Shown: positions 1 through 4,383 of the stretch, piece after piece
How positions within the stretch are numbered: position 1 is the first letter of the stretch
Layout of the letters: each line of letters starts with the position of its first letter
Assembly: GCA_947584775.1 (NCBI GenBank)
Contig: CANPWT010000062.1
Span: 1-5,185 of the forward strand
Origin: an uncultured Clostridia bacterium
Lineage (GTDB): Bacteria; Bacillota; Clostridia; Christensenellales; UBA1242
Direction of reading: 5' to 3'
Length of the DNA: 5,185 bases
Translations under genes and position numbers: made by a program
The notes under the pieces: generated by a model
The model's input: only the letters and a program-made list of their open reading frames with translations
What the model was told of the DNA's origin: nothing
The model's database searches: none

Positions 1-765
1 GCGCGGGCTGGATTTTATTTTAACAATGTTATAGTCAAGTTCAGGGTTAACAGCAATGGCAACGTTTGCACAAAGTGTCCATGGGGTGGTGGTCCACACC
101 AACATATCATTGTTGCTGCCTTTTATTGGGCATTTAAAGAAAATGGCCAAACAACTAACCGTTTTGTATGCGTCCTGGTCGGTCATTTCGTGGTCGCTTA
201 AACTTGTGCCGCACCTTGTGCACCAGCGCATAATTCTGTGGCTGTTGGCAATGTAATGCAATTTATCACACTCTTTTAAAAAATGCCAAATAGAGGTGAT
301 GTTTAAATCGCTGTTTGTGAAATAACTATCATCCCAATTCATCCATTGGCCAAGGCGGATTGAAGACTGAGTCATAGATTTAGAATATCTATCAACCACC
401 TCTAAGCACTTTTCAACAAAGTTGCCAATGCCATAATTTTCAATTTCTTTTTTACTATTAATTCCAAGTTCGCGCTCAACACGCAATTCAACGGGCAAAC
501 CGTGGCAGTCAAACCCGTTTTGGAAATGCTCATCGCAGCCACAAAGCGCATTAAATTTAATCATAGCGTCCTTAAACGTGCGGTTGTATGCATGGTGTAA
601 GCCCATATTGTAGTTGGCAGTAATTGGGCCGTCAAGCGTGGCAAAATATTTGCCTGTTTTTTTGTTTTTGGCTTTCATTTTTTCAAAAATGTTGTTGTTT
701 TGCCAAAAAGAAAGCATACCCTCTTCCATTTTTACATAATTAAGTGCGCCTTGTTCCTTTTCCAT
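1..765 (-). CDS. ileS: Isoleucyl-tRNA synthetase, N-terminal 255 residues (3' end outside window)
   Basis: This enzyme charges tRNA-Ile with isoleucine in the cytoplasm. The translation starts MEKEQGALNYVKMEEGMLSF and stays open to the window edge. Visible class I synthetase landmarks are LDGPITANYNMGLHHAY at residues 44-60 (the HIGH-type ATP site in the divergent GLHHA form), NGFDCHGLPVE at 83-93, RLGQWMNWDDSY at 137-148, a Cys pair in WCTRCGTSLSDHE at 181-193, and WTTTPWTL at 224-231, which begins the CP1 editing domain. The start is fixed by AAGGAG at 771-776, five bases before the ATG. The KMSKS loop and anticodon domain lie outside the window. From family knowledge, the GPITAN/HHA form belongs to an atypical IleS subgroup. 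ValS or LeuS is the alternative, but the Ile-rich leader ORF upstream independently supports IleS. Confidence 0.9.
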   Translation of the reverse strand, partial: MEKEQGALNYVKMEEGMLSFWQNNNIFEKMKAKNKKTGKYFATLDGPITANYNMGLHHAYNRTFKDAMIKFNALCGCDEHFQNGFDCHGLPVELRVERELGINSKKEIENYGIGNFVEKCLEVVDRYSKSMTQSSIRLGQWMNWDDSYFTNSDLNITSIWHFLKECDKLHYIANSHRIMRWCTRCGTSLSDHEMTDQDAYKTVSCLAIFFKCPIKGSNNDMLVWTTTPWTLCANVAIAVNPELDYNIVKIKSSPR

Positions 766-783
766 AATCACTCCTTAAATAAT

Positions 784-818
784 AAAAAATGTCAGCATTT
801 TTAATAAGTGCCGACACT
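784..818 (-). terminator. Intrinsic terminator in the ileS leader (attenuator)
   Basis: Read on the minus strand, AGTGTCGGCA (818-809) pairs with TGCTGACATT (797-788). This gives ten pairs, two of them G-U, around an 11-nt loop, with six T at 789-784. It lies between the leader-peptide stop and the ileS ribosome site, so it would end transcription before ileS. That position, behind an Ile-codon-rich ORF, marks it as an attenuator rather than the end of a gene. Confidence 0.8.
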
Positions 819-840
819 AATTATTGCATCAAAACACTTT

Positions 841-897
841 CTACATTTTAATAGGTAGAATAATGTAACCAATAATAACTGCTGCAATAATAAACAT
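841..897 (-). CDS. Ile-rich leader peptide of ileS (18 aa, attenuation)
   Basis: An 18-codon ORF, MFIIAAVIIGYIILPIKM followed by TAG. Seven of the 18 codons are isoleucine, all ATT, in three pairs plus one single. It lies between a consensus promoter and an intrinsic terminator, upstream of ileS. This is the layout of amino-acid leader peptides such as those of the trp, his and ilv operons. The inferred role is that ribosome stalling at ATT codons when Ile-tRNA is scarce prevents the terminator from folding and lets ileS be transcribed. No ribosome site precedes the ATG. The -10 box ends seven bases before the A, so the ORF probably sits at the very 5' end of a leaderless transcript. A chance AT-rich ORF is the alternative, but the codon content and position argue against it. 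Confidence 0.78.
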   Translation of the reverse strand: MFIIAAVIIGYIILPIKM

Positions 898-903
898 GAC
901 TAT

Positions 904-932
904 ATTTTAAACTTATATTTGCCGTTTGTCAA
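904..932 (-). promoter_or_regulatory. Promoter of the ileS leader transcript
   Basis: TTGACA at 932-927, a 17-base spacer and TAAAAT at 909-904, read on the minus strand. A start six to seven bases downstream falls at about 897, the A of the leader-peptide ATG. The first 18 bases or so closely resemble the promoter of the adjacent 101-residue gene (1304-1331). Confidence 0.85.
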
Positions 933-956
933 TTGTTTTAAATAAATTTATTATAT

Positions 957-982
957 AAAAAAACTTGCGCTTGGCAAGTTTT
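957..982 (-). terminator. Intrinsic terminator of the 101-residue gene
   Basis: On the minus strand, AAAACTTGC (982-974) pairs perfectly with GCAAGTTTT (968-960) around a five-base loop. A run of seven T (963-957) follows and overlaps the base of the stem. The stem overlaps the gene's TAA by two bases. It separates the gene from ileS, whose own promoter lies just downstream. Confidence 0.85.
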
Positions 983-1286
983 ATAAAGTATCGTTTGTGC
1001 CTTTGTTAAGTTCACATAAAAATGCAGCATACGCATTTTTTAAATTTTCTTCCCCGTCAAACAGATAATTAACCAACCTTGGGTTGCCAAAATATGCGCT
1101 TGTTTCTGTTAATAAATAGTCGGACGAAGAATATTCCACGCTGCCAAAACTAGTTTCGCGCGCAAGAATTACAATGTTTTTATTTTTTAACCTAAAAAAC
1201 CAATTTCCATGCGTTGTTTCATTTAAATTTTGAACAGATTTTTTTAAAAAACGGGTTACTTGTTCGGTTGTTAATTCCTTTTCCAT
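981..1286 (-). CDS. Uncharacterised 101-residue protein
   Basis: I do not recognise this family. The protein starts MEKELTTEQVTRFLKKSVQN. It has no signal peptide or long hydrophobic helix, so it is probably cytoplasmic. An N-terminal helical part (about 5-22) is followed by a likely strand-rich middle (NWFFRLKNKNIVILARE at 28-44, then a Ser-rich stretch with YSSSDYLL) and a C-terminal helix (about 80-94) with AYAAFLCELN. The ORF is supported as real by its own promoter (1304-1331), AAGGAG at 1292-1297 five bases before the ATG, and a terminator at its stop codon. It is therefore a single-gene transcript between ung and ileS. Its first codons and ribosome site resemble those of ileS. No function is proposed. 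Confidence 0.75.
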   Translation of the reverse strand: MEKELTTEQVTRFLKKSVQNLNETTHGNWFFRLKNKNIVILARETSFGSVEYSSSDYLLTETSAYFGNPRLVNYLFDGEENLKNAYAAFLCELNKGTNDTL

Positions 1287-1303
1287 AATTGCTCCTTTAA
1301 ATT

Positions 1304-1331
1304 ATTTTAGCATAAATTTGGCGTTTGTCAA
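1304..1331 (-). promoter_or_regulatory. Promoter of the 101-residue gene
   Basis: TTGACA at 1331-1326, a 16-base spacer and TAAAAT at 1309-1304 preceded by TGC, an extended -10, on the minus strand. The predicted start near 1297 coincides with the ribosome site AAGGAG (1297-1292), giving a 5' leader of only about 11 bases. The -35 lies just four bases beyond the ung stop codon. Confidence 0.8.
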
Positions 1332-1334
1332 TAT

Positions 1335-2000
1335 TTAAATTTGCCAATTTATTGGCGTAAGGCCATGCTGGGTTAAAAATTCGTTCGCTTTGCTAAAATG
1401 ACGGCAACCAAAAAAGCCATTATTTGCAGAAAATGGGCTAGGGTGGGCGGCGGTTAAAACTAAATGGTTAGGGTTGTTTAAAATTGGCAAAAACGATTTG
1501 GCATGATTCCCCCACAACATAAACACAATTGGGGTATTTAGTTCGTTTAAAATTTTAACCACTTCGGTTGTAAAAGTGTGCCAAAGGGCGTTAGAGTGGC
1601 TTGCGGGCAGATGTTCAACCACGGTTAGGCTGGTGTTTAATAGCATAACCCCTTGTTTTGCCCACGGGGTTAAATCGGTGCTGTTGGACATTTGTATATT
1701 TAGGTCGCTAGCAATTTCTTTAAAAATATTTTTAAGGCTTGGTTGCGGCGTGCCGTTATGGCAACTAAACGCCAATCCGTCCGCTTGCCCTTTGGTGTGG
1801 TATGGGTCCTGCCCAATAATAACCACTTTAACTTTGTTAATTGGCACAAAATTAAGCGCGGCAAAAACCTTTTCTTTTGGCGGAAAAACAACCTTGCTAG
1901 CGTATTCGTTATTTAGCCAGCCAAACAATTGCCGTTTGTAATCAATTTCAAACCGGGAGGAAAGTTTTTCACTCCAACTTTTATCTAACACATAATCCAT
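1335..2000 (-). CDS. ung: Uracil-DNA glycosylase, family 1
   Basis: This enzyme removes uracil from DNA by cleaving the N-glycosidic bond, starting base excision repair. At 221 residues it has the usual full length. Diagnostic motifs are GQDPYH at 63-68 (Asp65 is the expected water-activating residue), AFSCHNGTPQPSLKNIFKE around 77-95 (uracil-pocket Phe and Ser/Pro loop), LLNTSLTV at 120-127 (Asn122 reads uracil), and HPSPFSANNGFFG at 186-198 (catalytic His186 and the DNA-intercalation loop). The intercalating Leu of E. coli HPSPLS is Phe190 here. The start is the first ATG after a TACAAT box six bases upstream. No ribosome site is seen, so initiation is probably leaderless. No clear terminator follows, so some transcription may run into the 101-residue gene. 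Confidence 0.97.
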   Translation of the reverse strand: MDYVLDKSWSEKLSSRFEIDYKRQLFGWLNNEYASKVVFPPKEKVFAALNFVPINKVKVVIIGQDPYHTKGQADGLAFSCHNGTPQPSLKNIFKEIASDLNIQMSNSTDLTPWAKQGVMLLNTSLTVVEHLPASHSNALWHTFTTEVVKILNELNTPIVFMLWGNHAKSFLPILNNPNHLVLTAAHPSPFSANNGFFGCRHFSKANEFLTQHGLTPINWQI

Positions 2001-2006
2001 AAAATA

Positions 2007-2035
2007 ATTGTATCACATTTAAAAATTTTTTGCAA
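2007..2035 (-). promoter_or_regulatory. Promoter of ung, placing the start at its ATG
   Basis: TTGCAA at 2035-2030, a 17-base spacer and TACAAT at 2012-2007 on the minus strand. Six bases then separate the -10 from the ung ATG, so the predicted start is the A of the ATG. No ribosome-binding sequence is present between them or just upstream. Confidence 0.6.
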
Positions 2036-2047
2036 ATAATGCTATAA

Positions 2048-2076
2048 ATTTTAGCAAACAAATAATCAATTTTAAA
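2048..2076 (-). promoter_or_regulatory. Possible second ung promoter (extended -10)
   Basis: TGCTAAAAT at 2056-2048 on the minus strand, with a weak TTTAAA at 2076-2071, 17 bases upstream. The same TGCTAAAAT string is the -10 of the 101-residue gene and of the repeat array at 4010-4464. A transcript from here would have about 41 bases of 5' leader without a ribosome site, so I rank it below the proximal promoter. Confidence 0.35.
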
Positions 2077-2081
2077 TTTAG

Positions 2082-2110
2082 TTGCTTTTTAATTAATTTT
2101 AAGGTATTAT
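2082..2110 (+). promoter_or_regulatory. Promoter of the lgt operon, placing the start at the lgt ATG
   Basis: TTGCTT at 2082-2087, a 17-base spacer and TATTAT at 2105-2110. The lgt ATG begins six bases after the -10, so the transcript should start on the start codon. The only purine-rich match, AAGG at 2101-2104, is 12 bases from the ATG and lies upstream of the predicted start site. Confidence 0.7.
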
Positions 2111-2116
2111 ACTATC

Positions 2117-2911
2117 ATGAGGTCGTATTATATTCCGCCAAAAGGCTTTTACATTGGCAATTTTCCAATCGCTTTTTATGGTGTAATTATGGCGTGCGCA
2201 ATGCTTATTGGCGTTTTGCTTGCCACAAGGCTAGCCAAAAAAAAGGATGTAAAGTCGGATGATATTTTATTGCTTGCGCTAATTTGCTTGCCATGTGCTA
2301 TTGTTGGCGCAAGGCTTTATTATTGCTTTTTTTTCGAACATAATTATTCGTTTTTAGAACTGTTTAACTTAAAAGAGGGCGGGCTCGCCATCTATGGCGG
2401 CGTAATTGGCGGAATAATTGGCGTGTTAATTTTCTGCTTAATTAAAAGGGACTTTAAAATACTAGTTAAAATATTAGATATTTGCGCGCCATGCTTAATT
2501 TTGGGTCAGGCAATAGGCAGATGGGGCAACTTTTTTAACCAAGAGGCCTATGGCAACCTTGTAACCAACCCAAGCCTTCAATTTTTCCCTTATGCGGTGT
2601 TTATTGAAGATAGAAATGCCTGGTTTCAAGCCACCTTCTTTTATGAAAGTTTGTGGAATTTAATTGGCACAATAATTTTGCTTTTAACATTTTACAAAAC
2701 CTCACTTAATGGCACAACATCCGCCATGTATTTAATCTGGTACGGCACGGGCAGAGTTGTAATAGAGGGTCTTAGGTCAGATTCACTTTACATTGCCCAC
2801 ACATCCATACGAGTATCTCAACTGCTTAGCGCAATTTTAATTTTGGTTGGCGTTGTAATTTTGGTCTATAATATAATAAGGAAGGTAAAACACAATGGGC
2901 AAAAAGTCTAA
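2117..2911 (+). CDS. lgt: Prolipoprotein diacylglyceryl transferase
   Basis: This membrane enzyme transfers diacylglycerol from phosphatidylglycerol to the lipobox cysteine of prolipoproteins, the first step of lipoprotein maturation. At 264 residues it has normal length, with about seven hydrophobic segments. The Lgt signature GRWGNFFNQEAYG is at 134-146 (Arg135, Asn138, Asn141 and Glu143 visible). EGGLAIYGG is at 87-95, with Tyr93 where the E. coli enzyme has His103 (HGG). FYESLW is at 175-180, and the C-terminal GRVVIEGLR at 212-220 contains the essential Arg region. It is the first gene of a three-gene operon and overlaps the next by 17 nt. Initiation appears leaderless; the frame has a stop codon shortly upstream and no other good start. 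Runs of A8 (2237-2244) and T8 (2327-2334) lie in the coding sequence, but the frame is intact. Confidence 0.97.
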   Translation: MRSYYIPPKGFYIGNFPIAFYGVIMACAMLIGVLLATRLAKKKDVKSDDILLLALICLPCAIVGARLYYCFFFEHNYSFLELFNLKEGGLAIYGGVIGGIIGVLIFCLIKRDFKILVKILDICAPCLILGQAIGRWGNFFNQEAYGNLVTNPSLQFFPYAVFIEDRNAWFQATFFYESLWNLIGTIILLLTFYKTSLNGTTSAMYLIWYGTGRVVIEGLRSDSLYIAHTSIRVSQLLSAILILVGVVILVYNIIRKVKHNGQKV

Positions 2912-3392
2912 AATTTTATATTACTCGGTATTGGTTGTAAACATTGTTTGCTTTATTTTAGATTTGTTGCCAATCAATTTTCCGTTTTTTAGAATAAGTT
3001 TTGCCGTTTCCTTAATTTTAATTGGCTTGTTGCTAATTGCCCGCGCATTTAATTTAAAAATTGATAGCAGCATGTTTTGCGGCGTGTTGCTATTGCTTTG
3101 CGGAATATTAAATATGCTTTTGTATTTTGGGGAAATTTATTGGGGCATAACCGCAGCAATTATTTGGCCATTTTACCTTTTGGCGGTTGCCATTGCAAGC
3201 CTAACCACCGCGCTTTACTTTAAAGATAAACTTCAACTAAAATTATTTATATTATTCTTAATTTTTAGCGCAATTTCGATGTTATTCGCTTTTAAATTAT
3301 TAAATTTGGTTTGGTTTATTTCACTAATGGTTGGCTGGTTTGTGCTATACTTTGTTGTAAATATAATTTTGTTTAAAATAAGGAGTAAATAA
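2895..3392 (+). CDS. Uncharacterised six-helix membrane protein
   Basis: A 165-residue, very hydrophobic protein with about six predicted membrane helices (roughly residues 8-26, 30-50, 57-78, 83-107, 112-132 and 136-160), short loops and a basic C-terminus ending FKIRSK. There is no signal peptidase site, lipobox or catalytic motif that I can name. The IIWPFYLLAVAIASL stretch at about 89-103 faintly recalls LiaI/LiaF-type membrane regions, but this is too weak for an assignment. The start follows AAGGAAGG at 2878-2885, nine bases before the ATG, and lies inside the end of lgt, so the two are probably translationally coupled. Co-transcription with lgt suggests an envelope role by context only. 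Confidence 0.85.
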   Translation: MGKKSKILYYSVLVVNIVCFILDLLPINFPFFRISFAVSLILIGLLLIARAFNLKIDSSMFCGVLLLLCGILNMLLYFGEIYWGITAAIIWPFYLLAVAIASLTTALYFKDKLQLKLFILFLIFSAISMLFAFKLLNLVWFISLMVGWFVLYFVVNIILFKIRSK

Positions 3393-3985
3393 TGGAAAGA
3401 GACGATAAACTTTTAGAATTAGAGCAAACAATAGCCTCCCTTAAAGCGGAAAACGAAAAATTAAAGCAAGAGGTGGCGGAGTTTAGGCGTAAGGAGCAAT
3501 CAATTTCCAGCGCCATAATTTCCAGCATGGAGCACGCCAATCAACTAGAAGCCAGCCGTAGGAAATTGTATTTATTAGATATTCAGCGCACTCGCTTGCT
3601 ATATTTAAGGATGGAGCAAATTATAAACGAACTTTATAGGCGCTACCCAGAACTTAAAAACAACCCTAAATTAAAAGATACGGCAGATAGGTTTAAAACC
3701 ATGGTGTTTAACGACCTTAACGATAAAAATAAAGATTCCGCCTCGTTTGACATTAAAAAAACATTTGTCAACGACCCAATTAAAAAACTGCTTCATAATA
3801 TTATAGACTGTTTTGATAGCAAAAAGGTTGAAGAAGTAGCATCAAAATCTGATATTCCAACCTCATCCAGCGGCTTTGATTTTAACGAGGCATTAAACCC
3901 AACAATGAGCCTGGACGAAATTATGAAATCCTTTAACCTATCTAGCAAACCAACCAGCGCCCCAACCGACCAAAATAACAACTAA
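3392..3985 (+). CDS. Uncharacterised coiled-coil protein
   Basis: A 197-residue soluble protein. Residues 4-35 form a heptad-rich coiled coil (LLELEQTIASLKAENEKLKQ is visible). The helix continues through an EQSISSAIISSMEHANQLEA stretch (35-54) and a basic helical part to about residue 85. A mixed central region follows, then a low-complexity Ser/Pro/Asn tail in which SLDEIMKSFNL (173-183) looks like a short helical binding motif. The coil plus the AIISSMEHANQLEA stretch resembles the coil of DivIVA/GpsB-type proteins, but the DivIVA N-terminal membrane-binding motif is not evident, so I give no family. AAGGAG at 3380-3385 precedes the ATG by six bases, and the ATG overlaps the previous stop (TAATG). 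Last gene of the lgt operon. Confidence 0.85.
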   Translation: MERDDKLLELEQTIASLKAENEKLKQEVAEFRRKEQSISSAIISSMEHANQLEASRRKLYLLDIQRTRLLYLRMEQIINELYRRYPELKNNPKLKDTADRFKTMVFNDLNDKNKDSASFDIKKTFVNDPIKKLLHNIIDCFDSKKVEEVASKSDIPTSSSGFDFNEALNPTMSLDEIMKSFNLSSKPTSAPTDQNNN

Positions 3986-4008
3986 CCTCCCCGTTGGTTG
4001 TTTTTTTT
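3977..4008 (+). terminator. Intrinsic terminator of the lgt operon
   Basis: ACAACTAAC (3978-3986) pairs with GTTGGTTGT (3993-4001), nine pairs with one T-G wobble and a CTCCCC loop, followed by T at 4001-4008. The stem includes the stop codon of the coiled-coil gene. The next promoter starts two bases later. Confidence 0.9.
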
Positions 4009-4009
4009 G

Positions 4010-4038
4010 TTGACACACCAAATAATATTTGCTAAAAT
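4010..4038 (+). promoter_or_regulatory. Consensus promoter opening the repeat array
   Basis: TTGACA at 4010-4015, a 17-base spacer and TAAAAT at 4033-4038 preceded by TGC. This is one of the strongest promoters in the window by consensus. The predicted start is about 4045, the first base of the first hairpin's left arm. It points towards the exported-protein gene some 450 bp downstream, across the hairpin repeats. Confidence 0.8.
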
Positions 4039-4048
4039 ATTTGGTGTG
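4014..4048 (+). promoter_or_regulatory. Palindrome over the array promoter, operator-like
   Basis: CACACCAAATA (4014-4024) and TATTTGGTGTG (4038-4048) are perfect 11-bp inverted arms separated by 13 bases. They span from the end of the -35 to just past the predicted start site, where a repressor would block polymerase. A structural role in DNA or RNA is the alternative. No regulator gene is visible in the window. Confidence 0.55.
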
Positions 4049-4119
4049 GTAATATTTTATAACTGATGCTTAGAGTTTTTAGGAATTGATATTATAAAAT
4101 ATTTCAACCTACATTTTTT
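4045..4119 (+). repeat. Array unit 1: long AT-rich hairpin with T-run
   Basis: TGTGGTAATATTTTATAA (4045-4062) pairs with TTATAAAATATT, ACC and ACA ending at 4113, with a TCA and a single T as bulges. Six T follow at 4114-4119. It looks like a weak, AT-rich intrinsic terminator starting at the predicted transcription start, so the unit could make an RNA of about 75 nt that ends itself. Confidence 0.6.
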
Positions 4120-4163
4120 GCTAAAATGTTTGGTGTGGTAATATTTTATAACTGATTGCTAAA
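4097..4163 (+). repeat. 67-bp exact direct repeat, copy A
   Basis: Every base of 4097-4163 recurs at 4242-4308. The block covers the right arm of one hairpin, the TGCTAAAAT box and the left arm of the next. Confidence 0.95.
4119..4127 (+). promoter_or_regulatory. Extended -10-like box of array unit 2
   Basis: TGCTAAAAT, the same string used by the 101-residue gene's promoter, but with no recognisable -35 at 16-18 bases. It sits in the loop and right arm of ACATTTT/AAAATGT (4111-4117 and 4123-4129). Promoter activity is possible but unproven. Confidence 0.4.
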
Positions 4164-4199
4164 TTCTTTTTAAACTGCGCATTATAAAATATTTCAACC
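4134..4199 (+). repeat. Array unit 2: long AT-rich hairpin, T-run lost
   Basis: The left arm TGTGGTAATATTTTATAA starts seven bases after the TAAAAT box, exactly as in units 1 and 3. The right arm TTATAAAATATT is at 4182-4193 and ACC at 4197-4199. After ACC the sequence changes to TTATAG, so this copy lacks the ACA and T-run seen in units 1 and 3. Confidence 0.6.
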
Positions 4200-4201
4200 T
4201 T

Positions 4202-4264
4202 ATAGTTTTATGTTAAACTATGGGGTAGGTAAATATTTCTTAAATATTTCAACCTACATTTTTT
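4202..4264 (+). repeat. Miniature array unit: short palindrome plus tight hairpin and T-run
   Basis: ATAGTTT (4202-4208) and AAACTAT (4215-4221) form a perfect 7-bp inverted repeat. Next, GTAGGT and AAATATTT (4225-4238) pair with AAATATTT and ACCTAC (4242-4257) around a three-base loop with a CA bulge, followed by six T (4259-4264). It keeps the plan of the full units, with different arm bases and no variable segment. Confidence 0.6.
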
Positions 4265-4308
4265 GCTAAAATGTTTGGTGTGGTAATATTTTATAACTGA
4301 TTGCTAAA
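4242..4308 (+). repeat. 67-bp exact direct repeat, copy B
   Basis: Identical to 4097-4163, offset by 145 bp. Recombination between the two copies would remove or duplicate one full unit plus the miniature unit. Confidence 0.95.
4264..4272 (+). promoter_or_regulatory. Extended -10-like box of array unit 3
   Basis: TGCTAAAAT without a clear -35, within ACATTTT/AAAATGT (4256-4262 and 4268-4274). It is identical in context to the box of unit 2 because both lie in the 67-bp exact repeat. Confidence 0.4.
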
Positions 4309-4356
4309 ATTCGTTTAAAACCATGCATTATAAAATATTTCAACCTACATTATTTT
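4279..4356 (+). repeat. Array unit 3: long AT-rich hairpin with interrupted T-run
   Basis: TGTGGTAATATTTTATAA (4279-4296) pairs with TTATAAAATATT (4328-4339), ACC (4343-4345) and ACA (4347-4349). The tail TTATTTT follows. The segment between the arms differs from units 1 and 2. Confidence 0.6.
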
Positions 4357-4383
4357 CGCAAAAATTCGTCGGTTACATAATTT

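Noticed and set aside
56..256. Plus-strand ORF of 66 codons
   Set aside because: It lies wholly antisense to ileS, whose frame shows clear synthetase motifs; no ribosome site or family features.
766..900. T-box riboswitch upstream of ileS
   Set aside because: The leader is only about 130 nt and has no conserved T-box sequence or Stem I-like structure; a leader-peptide ORF explains it better.
1700..1891. Second minus-strand ORF of 63 codons inside ung
   Set aside because: Another frame of ung, with no start signals; its sequence is a shadow of the ung codons.
1576..1941. Plus-strand ORF of 121 codons
   Set aside because: Antisense shadow of ung; the ung frame carries all catalytic motifs and this one is Cys/Leu-rich without pattern.
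2237..2334. A8 and T8 runs inside lgt as phase-variation tracts
   Set aside because: The frame is intact, such runs are expected in AT-rich coding DNA, and lgt is a core housekeeping gene.
3793..3981. Minus-strand ORF of 62 codons
   Set aside because: Antisense to the coiled-coil gene and without promoter or ribosome site.
4045..4360. Invertible promoter (inverton) between hairpin arms
   Set aside because: Arms are only 12-13 bp and AT-rich, flank just about 28-32 bases without a clear promoter between them, and no recombinase gene is present.
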